Assembly (NCBI RefSeq): GCF_937616625.2
Contig: NC_065570.1
Span: 40,183,665-40,247,664 of the forward strand
Reading direction: 5' to 3'
Source of the DNA: Mercurialis annua
Taxonomy: Eukaryota > Streptophyta > Magnoliopsida > Malpighiales > Euphorbiaceae
Length of the DNA: 64,000 nucleotides
Part shown: positions 49,268 through 61,491 of the stretch, one piece after another
Position numbering within the stretch: position 1 is the first letter of the stretch
Layout of the letters: each line of letters opens with the position of its first letter
Notes under the pieces: model-generated
The model's database searches: none
Told to the model about the DNA's origin: nothing
The model's input: the letters and a program-made list of their open reading frames with translations, nothing else
Made by a program: the position numbers and the translations under genes

Positions 49268-50748
49268 GGCGAAAACTCTGGCCTGACCCTGACTCTGCTG
49301 CTGAGAGCTTTGCCCGGTACCATAGCTGCTAGAACCACTACCACCGTTGCCACGGCCTCCAGAACCACGCCCTCAAGAACCTCGACCTCGCTGGCCACCA
49401 AAAGAAGCAGCAGGTTGAGAAAACCCTGCTGGTGCAGAGAACACTGGTCTCTGACTCTGATAGGATGGCTGAGCAACGCTAGCTGCCGACATCTGCTGCC
49501 CAGATGCCTGACACTCTCTCGCAAAGTGTCCCGGCTGGACACAAGTAAAACAACCCCCTGGTGCTAAACGACACTAGCCTGGATGTCGACGTCTGCAATT
49601 CTGGCAGAAAGGAAAACTAGCACCTCCACCGTTACCACGCCTAAAACTGCGGCTGCTACCGCTGTTGCCTGAACTGTAGGTGTACGGCTGATAGCTCTTC
49701 TTGACACCCCTCTTCTTGTTCTTGTACTAAGAAGGTGCCGATTGATAGCTACCACCACCACTCTGCTGTCTAGGGCCAGAAGACTTCTTGGTCTGCGAAG
49801 GACCAGAAATATCCCCAAACTGCAATAACGAGCTCTCCATACGCCGAGCACTCTCTACTACGTCTGTAAAATATCTGCGTGTCTCAGTCAGCAAACTCAC
49901 AAAATCGCACCCTAAGCCTTTTACGTATCTGCTGTTCACCCTTTGCTGATCTGTCAGCAAGTCCCGAGCGAACCGACCCAACCTCACGAACTCTGTCGTG
50001 TACTCGGATACTGACCTATCATCCCTAGTAAGCAAAATCAACATGTCTCTGTGACCCTCTGTCACTGAAACGGCAAGAAGAAATCTCTGAATCTCGCCAC
50101 AAATTGAACCCAGGAGATGGTAGCCATGTCAGCATGAACAGAGCCACGAAACCAGTCCCCAGCTGAACCCTTCATTGACATCTCGACTAGAACGACGGTC
50201 TGACGCTCAGTAGCCTGTAGTCGCCGAGCATTCTGCTTAACCTCCTCGAGAAAATCCAGCGCGTCTCCAGAACCATCAAACTCAGTTGGCTTCAGCCTCA
50301 TGTAAGCCAATACCAGATCCCTGTCAGTGGTTCCAACACCACCAACTACTGCACCACCAGCCTGTGGTTGCTGTTGCTGAGCATTCTGACACAAAATTGC
50401 ATATTGATCCTGCAAAGCAACCTGTCCCGCTTGCAGCTGAACCTGGTTGAGTTGTAACGCAGCGACTCCAGCCAAAAATGTGTTGAAGTCGAAATCGTCC
50501 AACTCAGGTTGTGCCGCACCTGGTGCTTGAGCACCCCCTGCAGCACCGCGTCCTACGCCTCTGCCTCTACCTCTGCCAGCTTGGCCTCGGCCACCACGAC
50601 CTCGACCAGCTCGACCCCGACCAGTTGGGCCTCTGCCTGCTAGTCCTCTACCAGCTCAAACCTCCGGTTCATTCTGGTCCACCTCCATAGAGATCGCGTC
50701 ATCAGCCTCAGCATTTTGTTGAGCCGCAGCACGAGTACGAGTATTCAT
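49268..50748 (-). pseudogene. Element F gag (broken)
   Basis: ATG at 50748 (MNTRTRAAAQQNAEADDAIS), then a Gly/Arg-rich AGRG region with a TGA at 50656-50658. The Gag domain follows (DDFDFNTFLAGVAAL, DWFRGSVHADMATISW). A one-base deletion near 50068, compared with element A, shifts the frame after FFLPF; the protein resumes as TEGHRD and has a TAG at 49727-49729. The CCHC knuckle CFTCVQPGHFAREC lies near 49540. Protease follows in the same direction. Confidence 0.88.
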
Positions 50749-51055
50749 TCCTAAGAATGAAACAAAATTTCTCAATATAAACAAAATTTAACCAAATAAA
50801 CACAACATGGCGAATCAGCCAATAAGTAATCACCCAAGTGAAAACAACCATAAAATAAGCAATAAGCAATTAAATTCACACGACTGACTCACGACATTCC
50901 TATAGGAGTAGGCAGAAAGTTTTGAAAACAAAAGATGACGTTTCAAAGACAAGACTCGAATCCTAATTCTGCAGTAGTTCCTAGGACAATTTAGTCTCTT
51001 AACATGCCAAACAAATAAACACTTAACATTTAAAAGACCTTGGTTTGAAACCAAA

Positions 51056-51067
51056 GCTCTGATACCA
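51056..51067 (-). other. Primer binding site of element F (initiator tRNA-Met)
   Basis: The plus strand reads GCTCTGATACCA, so the minus strand is TGGTATCAGAGC. It lies 4 bases from the LTR start at 51072. Confidence 0.9.
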
Positions 51068-53690
51068 AGTTTGTCACGACCCATTTTCATGAATCGTGAC
51101 CGGCGCTAGGGTATGGGTATGGTTGTACCAAAACCCGTAGCTAGCCTTGCGGATAACCAACTTATATCATTTAAAACAATGTACCTGCAGAAAACCACAT
51201 GCTCGGGGGCAACCGAGACTTCAGCCTAGTCTAGCAGTACATAAAACAACATATATTCAAAGTATGCTTATCTTGAATTATAAATCCAACAGTATGGCAA
51301 TATAATTTTAAGTACCATAACACTGTAATCATGCCAAAAGCGATAAAGTAATAGTTGGACCATACCAACAAACAATAGTCTAAAAATATAAGTATAAGTC
51401 TAAAACATAGATAATCCAATACTACTACTACGGTCTAAGATTTTAAAACAGTTCGACTCTTTTATTCTGAAAATAAATAAAGAACCTCCGAGAATGAAGA
51501 AACGGAGATCGACAAATGCTCAAATCATAAACCTGGAAAATTTGGAAAAACAATGGGGTCAGATTTACTGAGTAGAGTTTATATAACCATTTACATTTAT
51601 TAAGTTAAAAACCTTTAAAACGTTTAATAGAACATTTTCATTATGGATTATCAATGAAACCCTAAACCACAATTCTAAATCCATTGTCGTGTCGGTGAGA
51701 CGTATCTCAATAACCGATCCCCGATTATCACTTAATAAATAGTGAGCCGAAGAGACGTATCTTCCACCGGTGCCCTCACTAAGGTGAGACGTATCTCAAA
51801 CCTACCTCATTACCATAATTATTACCGGTGCGCACGCAGTCCCGATGATGCCCATCGAGTAGCACGTTCCAAATCAAATCCACAATGCCGAAAACAGTTC
51901 ACGTGAAATAGAGATATAAACTCACTGCTTGCTATTCCACGTGAAACTTGACAAGCAATCCAACTCTGGTTCGCCTCTGAAGTACGAACAGTCGACGGGT
52001 CTAAATAAAATATTAAAATCATAATTAAAATCAGACCCTAACTCTAAAGAGTACTAGACACCACATAGGACTAGCACAACACAATATCAAGCCACATTTA
52101 ATAAACGCTTATATTAAATGTATTCTAAATATAACCCCAGTTATAGAGTACAAATCATATAAACATATTTAAATAGATTCGTAAAATAATTTAAATTAAC
52201 CCAAGTAAAAATCCATATCAGTGAGTCAACCGAGTTATTAAAACTACCAAGCTTCTTCCCACTTGTCGGGCGACCACAGTCTAACCCAAAATAAAACTTA
52301 TTAAATTTATAAACCCGAGTTTATAGATTAAAATAATTTAATAAAATAATTATCCATTTTAAAATAGAATTCAATATCTTGCAAATTAAGTAACCTAAGT
52401 TACAAACAAAATTTGATCAAATAAGTCTTATAAAGTTTAGGGACTAAACTGTACTTTAGCCAATTAGGGACTAAACTGTACTTTAGCCAATTAGGGACTA
52501 AACTGTACTTTAGCCAAATTGATACCAAAATCAAATTAATTACTTTTGTTATAATTAAAACAAAGTATAAAATTACTAACCCAAAAGCTTACTTAATTAA
52601 GTTATAAAAATATTCAAGGGCTAAATTGTAATTTAGCCAATTTGATATTCAAAATCAAATTTAATACTCACTCTTAGGGGGTGTTTGATAACCCAACTTA
52701 TAACTTAAATTAATTTTTTCAGCACTTAATTTTTTTAAGTTGGTTTGATAACCATAATTTGCCAACTTAACTTATTCAGTTGAGTCAAAAACTGCTTAAA
52801 ATAATAAGTTCTAATTTTTGACTTATTATTTCTACTTAACACGCTAAGTAGGAAGAATTTTATTAAATTGACTTTTCTGTCCTTATTGTTATCATATTAT
52901 TACTCACCTATATTACATCTTCCTCTTTCACGCATTAAACCCTAATTCTAAATTTCATAGACATTACAAATCAGTGAATCTAGGAGCAGAGTAGGAATTA
53001 TTTGGTCCCAGAAAGGTATGCTTGATGTTCATAATCATGTTTTAATCTAATTAACTTTTCTGTATTTTTGTTCTTTTAAATTGTCTTTACGTCTGTTTCT
53101 TTCATCCGGGTTTTTAAGATCAATAATGGGAAACTAGAGCAAAACATTGCTAAAATTGAAATTATTAGATTCACGACAAAATATGAGATTTGGGTACTGT
53201 TTAGAGGAGTCCTAGGATTAAAATTATTAGATTATTTTTTGGATTCAGCAAATTGATAATGATCAACTCATCTTTTTTTGTTCAATGTTTTATGAATTAA
53301 TTATTTGTTACAGTAGCATGCAATTTGAGGGAAAAAAGAATAGATTTCATCAAAGTCAAATTGGGTTGCAGAAACTCATATACGTTTAGTATTATTATCA
53401 AATTAAGAAGTAGTGGACAATTAAGATGTTGGCCAGTCTTCTCAGGTTTAGATCCACCGTAATATGTAACTTGGCAGTACATATAATGCACAATATTATA
53501 CGTGCATATGCATAAATTTCATACATGCATATATTCAAATAATAATCTATATCATTCGGTTTGTGATCTTTGTGCAGGCTGTTATAATTCTGAAATTTTT
53601 GAAAGAGTTGCCAGCTCGAAAAGGTAACTGCTTTCTTTTATGCTTTTATAATTAATAGTCATATTGTTGCTGATTATTTCATATATAGGA

Positions 53691-54641
53691 ATGACATCCG
53701 ATGACGTCAATAGGGCCAATTGGAAAGATCCTACATTAGTTAAGTTTTTTTTAGATGTATGCATTGAACAAGTGAGTGAAGCTGGAAAATGTGGGAGTAG
53801 TTTAAAAAAAAATTCTTGGCTAAAAATTTTAAAATCATTTGAAGAGAAAAAAAATCTCAAGCTGAATCAAAAACAAATGAAAAATCAATGGAATTACTTG
53901 AAGCAAAAGTATACTATATGGTCAAATATAGTAGGAAAAAGCGGACATGGGTTTGATCCTGTTACAAATACAGTTAATTAGAGTACTGAAGAATGGGATG
54001 AATATATAAAGGTAATAGATAATTTATTTTTATTAGTTTTTATATTTTAAAATATTTAAGTAGACGAAAAAGATAATTAATATTAGTTTTATCATTCAAC
54101 AGAGAGTACCCGATGCAAAACAATTCCGATATGTTGGATTGCAATTTGCAGATGAGATGAAATCATTATTTGATGGTATTACAGCAACAGGAAAAGATGG
54201 TTGGGGTCCTTCTAAAGAAACTATGCCTGATACTGTAAATTTAGATGATACACAATCTCCATTTGCTAATGAACCAACATCAGTGAATTTGGAGTCACCC
54301 ATTGATGTTGACGTTGATCTTGATTCGCCCAATTCAAGTGCAGCTCTTGAAAAGAAATATGGGAAACGTCATAAAAAAATAAAGTCGATGATATTGATGA
54401 TCAATTGATGGCAGTTCTTAAAACGCTTGGAGAGTCAGATGGACCTACTATAGAAGATTGCAATATAAAATTGGATGAGATGAATACATTGACGGTGGAT
54501 GATCCTTTATATATTGTTGCTTGTAGTATCTTTTGTGAAAGTAAGGCATATCGAGAGCAATGGTTGGTCCTTTCTAAGAAGTCTGAAGATGTTAGGATTA
54601 ATTGGATAAAATTAATTGCTAAGAAGTTAGGATTTCTTTAA
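53691..54641 (+). pseudogene. Harbinger Myb/SANT-like protein (ORF1)
   Basis: Two exons are inferred. Exon 1 (53691-54011) encodes a Myb/SANT-like DNA-binding domain (NWKDPTLVKFFLDVC, MKNQWNYLKQKYTIW). An intron follows with GT at 54012 and AG at 54101-54102. Exon 2 runs 54103-54641 (FADEMKSLFDG, then an acidic linker, then YREQWLVLSKK near the end). A TAG at 53979-53981 and a one-base shift at an A-rich run near 54370-54380 break it. In this superfamily the Myb-like partner binds DNA and assists the transposase in the nucleus. The start ATG was chosen because the domain follows directly. Confidence 0.85.
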
Positions 54642-54931
54642 ATGTCTAGTATGCAATTTATGGACATAATTATTTTATTCTAATTTGTTTATTAGTTTTT
54701 GAAAAATAAATGTGAACCATACAGTTATATTTTCATTATGGTATAAAATTTATGTTTTTTATATTTTGTTTATGGCTCTGTCAGTTATTGATATTACTAT
54801 GCATATATGTTAAACTTTTCTTCAAATATTATGGTAGAATAAAGGTACTTGTCGTGAATCTGCTCATATGAATTGGAAATTGTTATTTTATTAATGCTTA
54901 TAATGTTTTGTGTTTTAAACTATCACACAGT

Positions 54932-56234
54932 ATGTTGACGTATAAACAAAGAAAGAGCTTAAAACTGCTTGCAGCACTTCTTATATATAAGAAGTTCACT
55001 AGATGTCGTATTGGAAGAAGGCCTGATACAAACTCTTCTCTTAATGGAAGTGAATATGTACAAGAAATATTGGATGGAAATGCATCACATTCTCTGGAAA
55101 TGTTAAGAATGAAAAAGGAAGCGTTTTTAGCATTATGCGACCATTTTAAAATTAAAGGATGGTTGCAAGCGAGTCGATATATTTCAGTAGAGGAAAAGAT
55201 GGCAATATTTTTATTCACTGTCAGTCAAAACCATCGTAATCGCGCCATGAAACGGAGATTCAACCATTCAACTCAAACGGTTCATGTTTACTTTCATGAA
55301 GTTTTAAAGGCAATGTTACATTTTGCAAAAGAAATGGTGGTACCTACTACTTTTAATCCAGACTTGGACCAGGTCACTTATCATCAACGACTTCGAAAAA
55401 TATTCAAGGTAATATATAAGATAAAAAAATAAATAATTTATATGTTTTAAAAAATTGACGGTTGTTTTTTTAGGGTGCAATTGGTGCACTTGATGGGACA
55501 CTTACCACCTGCCCAACAAACACCATATCGAGGTAGAGGGAGGGGAGACTGCTATCAAAATGTTCTTGGTATATGTGATTTTGACATGATTTTCACATTT
55601 GTTTGGGCTGGATGGGAAGGAGTAGCACATGACTCACGAGTATTAACAAAAACTATGCGCGAGCCCAGTAATAATTTTCCTTTTACTCCACATGGTTAGT
55701 TATTTAAATCATTTATTTTTCATATTTTTGAAGCATGTTTATTTATAATATTTATATATTAATTTTTTTGTTTATTGTTTAGATAAATATTATTTATGTG
55801 ATGCTGCATATCCAAACACCAGAGGATTTATGGCTCCCTATCGTAACACACGATACTGGTTATCAGATTTTCGAAATGATCGTCGTGCTAGAACGAAAGA
55901 AGAAGTTTTTAATCATGCCCATGCCAAATTAAGAAATGTTATTGAGCGATCTTTTGGAGTCCTAAAAGCACGATTTCCTATACTGAAGACAATGCCATCG
56001 TATTCTTTTGCTGTGCAAAGAAACATTGTTATCGCCTGTGTTTCTGTGCACAACTATCTTCGCAAAATGAATGTTATGGATGATTTTTTTGAACAATTTG
56101 ATACAGAGGAGATGATTTTTCAAGGACCAAACAACAATGTTATGCAAGAAGGCACACATCGGCAAGCAGATCAAATGTTTATGACGAATTTAAGAGAACA
56201 AACTGCAAATGAGTTGATGAATAGGAGAGTTTAG
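54932..56234 (+). pseudogene. Harbinger DDE transposase (ORF2)
   Basis: Three exons are inferred. Exon 1 is 54932-55408, with helix-rich sequence including FTVSQNHRNRAMKRRF. The intron is 55409-55473. Exon 2 is 55474-55694 (GAIGALDGT, then ICDFDMIFTFVWAGWEG). The second intron is 55695-55782. Exon 3 is 55783-56234 (KYYLCDAAYPNTRGF, IERSFGVLKARFPIL). The three catalytic residues are present: Asp at 55492-55494, Asp at 55800-55802 and Glu at 55944-55946. A frameshift just after GALDGT means the second exon must change frame to continue, so the protein is broken as it stands. Natural stop TAG at 56232. The enzyme would cut and join the element at TTA/TAA sites. Confidence 0.92.
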
Positions 56235-57702
56235 ATATTTATTATAATAATAAAAAGTTTGTTGTATCTTTTTATTAAACATTAGTACTTTATAATATTA
56301 TGACAAGTTTATAATATTTATTTTATGATAATTATTGTTCATATATTATTAGTTCTACTTTTATATGTTAAAATAATTTATATCATATGTTTAATTTAAA
56401 TTTATGATAATTAATGTTAAAAGGTTAAATAGGTAAATTTAATATTTTTTTGTACTTTTTAACAATCATAGTTATCAAACGGGCTTAATCAATTCAGCAC
56501 TTAAAAAATTCAGCAATTATCATATTCAGCACTTAAAATTCAGCACTTAATTTTCAGCACTTAATTTTCAGTTTTATCAAACGCCATCTTAGTTTACTAA
56601 ATTATAAATCAAAACAAGGATCCAAAAGATAAATCTTAACTTGAATAAATATCTAGAAACTTTTAGGGGCTAAATTGTAAATTAGCCAAAATTGACTTTT
56701 CAATCGAAATTAATATTTAACACGTTCAAATTGTCTATTTAAAATCCACGAGTTCAAGTTATTATTTAAAACGAGTTTAAACGTTAAAACTAACTTGAAG
56801 GATTCAATTGATTCAACAAAACAATTTTAATTATCACAAAGTCATATAGCCCTTTCCATTAATTCAAAAAAAAACTATTCTCTCCATGAAGTTCACGTGG
56901 GCCTAAGGAGAAAAATCAAAGATATTGGTGGCCTAAGCATACAATTCACCATCTTCCTCAACAAACAAAACACAAAACCAAACTCTTAATTCTGTAACCA
57001 CGAAACCAAACCCAGACAATCAAACTTTCAAGACTTCTTAACCTCTACCCTAAGCAAGATCATATACATAATAACCATCCGTAGAACATTACGTATTTAT
57101 CAAGAATGAGATCAAGAACATGTTACGGTCAATGGCAATTTCATGGAGACGAAAGATTTTTATGGTCGAATCTGACAACCACAAGCCTAACCCGATTACT
57201 AACTACTAATCCACCACGAAATGTAAACAGAAAAATTCATAGTAAATCATAAAAAGGATCGGCCATAACAGACTCAAGGAACGGCAGATAAAGCATGAAC
57301 AAGTCGACGTCGAAACGGCGACAAACGTAGGGATTTTTACGTACCGTATATGATTCCGAAACGTAGGGATCGAAGAGAACGTTGAGTCGATGCGAACCGT
57401 CAAAGAATAATCGGACTTAAGCTAATACAACGAGAAAGAATTCAAGAACCTTTTTTTGACGATATCAAAAACAAAGAACAAGTTGAGAGATAGAAGAACA
57501 ATTTACTGTTACTTGGATCTAATGGGGACTGGATGATGAAGGTTATGATCTCTGAGTTTAAAAAGGATAAGGGTGGCGGCTGAGGTTGCTTTAACGATGA
57601 AGCTTTAGGTTTTAAAAAGAAAACGAGAAGAAACGTGAAGTTGTACGTTTAATATAGAGGGAGGAAGGGCTGAGGCACGATTGTGCCTGAGCAATTTATG
57701 AA

Positions 57703-57804
57703 GGGTCTCGTACGAGACACTCAGTCTCGTACGAGAAAGCCCTATTTTACAAAAGGTCTCGTACGAGACCTCAATTTTGTGTTAAGGGTCTCGTTTGAGA
57801 CCCT
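57703..57804. promoter_or_regulatory. Four palindromes in the U3 of F's right LTR
   Basis: Copies centred on CTCGTACGAG at 57703-57718, 57724-57736 and 57755-57770, plus CTCGTTTGAG at 57786-57804. The sister LTR has two. Located about 185-290 bp from the U3 end. A regulatory role is inferred only from position and symmetry. Confidence 0.5.
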
Positions 57805-57989
57805 TACGCAAAACAAGAATGTAATTATATTTTTTTCTTTTTTTTTATTTAAAATTAAACAACCAATTTAAGACTTTAACCAATCCAAATTTACTCGGAC
57901 AACAAACGAAAACACCGAAATCGAAAACGATTCAGATTTGTACTAAAAACTCATCGGAAAATTTTAGACATTTTTTACGGGGTATTACA

Positions 57990-58560
57990 GGACCTAATCT
58001 TTACATACTTCCTTAAACACGGACTTTGTAGCAAGGATAGAAGTCTGTTATTTTCCAAAAAGACTATTACCTGAAAAATGGTTATATTAACGGGGTCAGT
58101 TAAAACTGATTGAGTTTATAGTTTACAAATGAGTGTTGCATAAAACATTAAAACAATGCTATAAACAATCATTTATATACATTCACATATAACACTCCGA
58201 TTGAAACCCTAAAACCATAGCTTGTATTGTCATAACCGATAACCACTGCTGTCTTGAACGTGTTTTTGATACTTATTCCTTATGGTTTTAGTCCCGAGAT
58301 AATTCTACCGAGTTTAACTAAAACTGTATAGTACAGTCCTGAGATGATTCAACCGAGTTTAACTAGTACTATCATACATCTAATTAATGAGGCGATTCAC
58401 GAGATAATTTCCATCGAGTTTAACTACATTGTTAACAGAAGAATATTCAGAAAACGACAGAAACTGACAGCAGTATAAAAATTTGTAATATACTCAATAA
58501 CTATAAAGAAAAGTCGTTAAAGTGTCGCAGAGTGTGCAATCTAGAGTAAACTTACGATTT
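57990..58560 (-). repeat. Fragment of another LTR (element G), minus orientation
   Basis: Begins directly after F's right end. It resembles the LTRs of B, C and H in words such as CGAGTTTAACT and AACGGGGTCAG, and in hairpin units (58285-58324 and 58328-58372), but in minus orientation. Neither terminus is present, so it is a fragment; the right border near 58560 is approximate. E/F may have inserted into it, in which case the rest would lie left of the window. Confidence 0.6.
58285..58372 (-). repeat. Hairpin units in LTR fragment G
   Basis: GTTTTAGT (58285-58292) pairs with ACTAAAAC (58317-58324). ATAGTAC (58328-58334) pairs with GTACTAT (58366-58372). Both enclose the shared core CCGAGTTTAACT with different arms. 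Confidence 0.8.
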
Positions 58561-60792
58561 TATGAAAACTATGAATTTTTTTAAGATTTTTCAAAGTACA
58601 GTTGTGCTTAGACATCGCATACGACATATCATGATCACGATAGGAATGCATAAGAAAATGATTTTCAAAATTTAGATCATGCATCATATCTTTACAATGA
58701 TAAGGAAAATGCGATTTCGAGCAACTCTTTGGTGATGAGAGGTGTCATCACTCTGAGCTACAATTGTATTGACGATTTCAAACGATTTATGAAAAATAGT
58801 TTAAAGAGCTGGCCAGCCAAAGGGTGTTTTGAAATCTTTTTGTTTAGTAAGTAAACTCAGATGTGAAACTCTGCGACAAATAATAAAAGATTCTAATAGA
58901 TAAGAATAAGACTTATAAAATAAACCCCAATAACAGAATTAAGCCACAGTAACAATAAGTTGTAATGGAGGCTAATAAAGGTAAGGTGAAATGTGAGTAA
59001 GAAGTTATAATCGGAAGCATACGCAATCAAGATGCGATGCGCTGGCAATGACTATAGGACACGATATCTATCCTCATATTAGAACAAAGGATGTAATGAC
59101 AGAGAGTCATATTAAAAGAAAGGAAAGTAAAAGAATACGAAACGACGAAGAATATAATGACTATCTTTAAGTCAAAATAAGTAATGTAGTGATCAAGAAT
59201 CATATCGGAGGAAAGAGAGTAAGAGTATAAGAGACGATGAAGACGATGATATTGTATAATGAACATCAAGTGATATGCTAAGGATATGCAACCTTATCAA
59301 TATTAACATCAGGAGATAAAAGACGCATAAACGGATCAAAGTGAAATTAAATCGCAGAAACTCATGTAAAGACAGAGGTAACATACATATCAGTAAATGT
59401 AAGGGTGATGAGAAACATGAAGGAAGCGTAATAAGATACGTGTACAAATAAAAGATCTCGAGAACTGATTAGAGAAGTGAGAAGTTTCAGATATACGTCA
59501 GAAGGATTATCAAAGTAAATACAGTAATAGTAAAGCTGTCATTAACAGATAAAGGACATAGTGAATACAAAAAAGTAAAGAGACAAAACGATACTTCATT
59601 AATTAAATAAGGAGTTAATTACATTTAAGAAGCCACGATGTTATAAGGACAAAAGTTGATATTAGTACAGAAAAGCTGAGTTATTTGAAAGACAATTTGG
59701 ACCATATATAAGTATTGAAGAAGCATAAAGTGCACGGGCAATAAGATTAAAATTGTTCCCTAATTTTGAAATTAACAAGGTTAAGCATAACCTATACATT
59801 ATGAATAGTTTGGAATACTTTAAGAAGAAGGTAAAAGACAAGGAAAAAATGAACTAAGGAACGATTATAACCAGTATAAAGTCAATACTTGGTAAAGGCA
59901 GAAATGAAGTGAAGCGAAGGCTAGTCAGTGAGAATAATTTTTGAGAAAGTTAAATGTTAAAGAAACATATGAGATTCCTATGAGGTCAACGTAAGTAAGG
60001 AAACGTGACGTAAAGGAAAGACAATTTTGACTGACAAGTCAATTAAAGACTCGAGAGGATCTTCAAGAACCAACCAAAGAAGGGCAAAGAAGATTAGAAT
60101 ATGAATAATATTGGTTAAGAAAGACGGCAGTACAAGCTACATGATTAAAATCAACACAAGGAGAAGTGTTTATAACAACGGTAAACGAATAAAGGATCAC
60201 AACTAACAAAGCGACGTGAAGTTCACTATAGCTTACAAAAAAAAGGGAAAGAGAAACTAAAGGTAATAAAAAGTATATCAAACTCACTACGTTAAGAAAT
60301 AGTGAATGTGGTAGACAAGGTATAATGTGAAAGAGATTGGTCAATAAGGGACGAAATGTCAGACTGTGAAAGAGGAAAATAGGAAATGAAAGACAATGGT
60401 TTAAGAAAGGAAAGTAGCGACGGTGGATGACATCAAGAACTATAACAACATATTTGGGATTATAAAGATGAATACTCACAAAAGTATGAATGAAGTGAAT
60501 GCGCCACTAAGAATAAGGATAACATGTCGCTGACTGGTTACGCATAAAAGAGGCGGACAGCAATTCGATGATTAATGCAACAGCAAGAAGCTACTATGAG
60601 CAAGATAGATAATCGATTAGCAACAATAATTATGAAGTCACAGTTACAAGTGGAGAGCTAAGGGTTAAAGTAAAAGGAAGAAACTGCGACTGATACGTAG
60701 TAATGGACGTCAAGAAAGGCATAAGAAAAAAATTTTAAGTTTCAACAAATCTTATGAAAATTCGAGGACGAATTTTTATAAGGGGGGAAGAA
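58561..60792 (+). pseudogene. Decayed interior of element H
   Basis: Purine-rich sequence with no surviving long frame. GATGAGAGGTGTCATCAC near 58734 resembles C's interior near 35020. The end (60757-60792) has the usual chromovirus pol ending, TTCGAGGACGAATTTTTATA, followed by the polypurine tract AGGGGGGAAGAA (60781-60792). The minus-strand frame 60063-60479 and others here are hydrophobic, antisense to the element and not supported. Element H's 5' part is missing. Confidence 0.65.
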
Positions 60793-61122
60793 TGTAATAC
60801 CCCAAAATATTTAATTAGCTAATTGGACCACGTGTCCAGTTTTAAGTTGCCAGAGTGGCATCATCGGAAAATTTTCCGAGAATTCAAGATAAATAAGTTT
60901 TTAGATGTCGGTTTCGGAAAAGGTAATAGCGAAGAGTTTAACATTATACTTCAGTTCTAAAATTTGAATTTAAATAAAAGGAAAAATGTCAAAAAAAGTC
61001 CAAAATAAAGTTCAGGGACTAAAGTGGTAATTTAGCCACTATGTTTCGAAAATGGAAATTTTAAGTTTTGACAGGAAGATATTAATATTAGGATTCGTAT
61101 TATTTATCGGATATAAATAATA

Positions 61123-61491
61123 GGGTTAATTTCTAAAAAATCACGAACTTTACACGAAGTTTCATTTTAATCATGACCTTTAAAAGTTGTCATTTAAAGG
61201 CACGAACTTTCATTTTATTTCAAATCTATCACCAAAGTAAAATTCGGTGTATTTTATCTAACTAAAAATTCCTAATCCTAGATACTCTAACTGAAAGATA
61301 ATAAGATTTGATGTTGATTAATAACTTTGGTCTTTCATTAATGATTTAGTGAAGAATCTAGTCAATAAAAATACACTAAAATGATGAATTTGAAACAATA
61401 TGAAAGTTCGTACCTTTAAATGGCAACTTTTAAAGGTCATGATTAAAATGAAACTTCGTGTAAAGTTCGTGATTTTTTTAGGAATTAACCC
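61123..61491 (+). mobile_element. Second Mutator-type MITE
   Basis: 369 bp with a perfect 9-bp target duplication TAAATAATA (61114-61122 and 61492-61500). The inverted repeats are about 100 bp: one end begins GGGTTAATTTCTAAAAAATC, and the complement of the other end matches it with a few changes, both containing ACTTTACACGAAGTTTC. No coding frame of its own; the 95-codon minus frame crossing it is fortuitous. Confidence 0.92.

Larger units (their letters stand above)
52677..56588 (+). mobile_element. PIF/Harbinger DNA transposon
   Basis: 3.9 kb with the TTA target duplication at 52674-52676 and 56589-56591. The ends are imperfect inverted repeats (GGGGGTGTTTGATAA against GATGGCGTTTGATAA), followed by subterminal CAGCACTTAA repeats on both sides. 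It carries two plus-strand genes: a Myb/SANT-like protein and a DDE transposase. The unoccupied site is visible in the sister LTR at 44364. Both genes have small lesions. Confidence 0.95.
45721..57989 (-). mobile_element. Element F: Tekay/Del-like retrotransposon sharing its 3' LTR with E
   Basis: Interior 45721-51071 and right 5' LTR 51072-57989; the 3' LTR is the shared copy at 42459-45720. Its interior is close to element A's in order, motifs and leader. No separate target duplication can be checked, because the left outer end is joined to E. The right end is followed by GGACC. The right LTR is enlarged by a PIF/Harbinger insertion. Confidence 0.85.
51072..57989 (-). repeat. 5' LTR of element F (mosaic, with PIF insertion)
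   Basis: Starts TGTCACGACCC and ends GGTATTACA. Without the 3.9-kb PIF element it is about 3 kb. From 51072 to about 52395 it resembles A's LTR, including the GAGACGTATCTC hairpin array near 51693-51800. From about 52396 on it is nearly identical to the shared E/F LTR. Three copies of a tandem unit with GGGACTAAACTGTACTTTAG lie at about 52439-52517, and four palindromes at 57703-57804. Confidence 0.87.

Noticed and set aside
54096..54332. Minus-strand frame in the PIF element
   Set aside because: Shadow of the Myb-like exon 2.
60063..60479. 138-codon hydrophobic minus-strand frame
   Set aside because: Antisense to H's decayed purine-rich interior; no family match or supporting signals.
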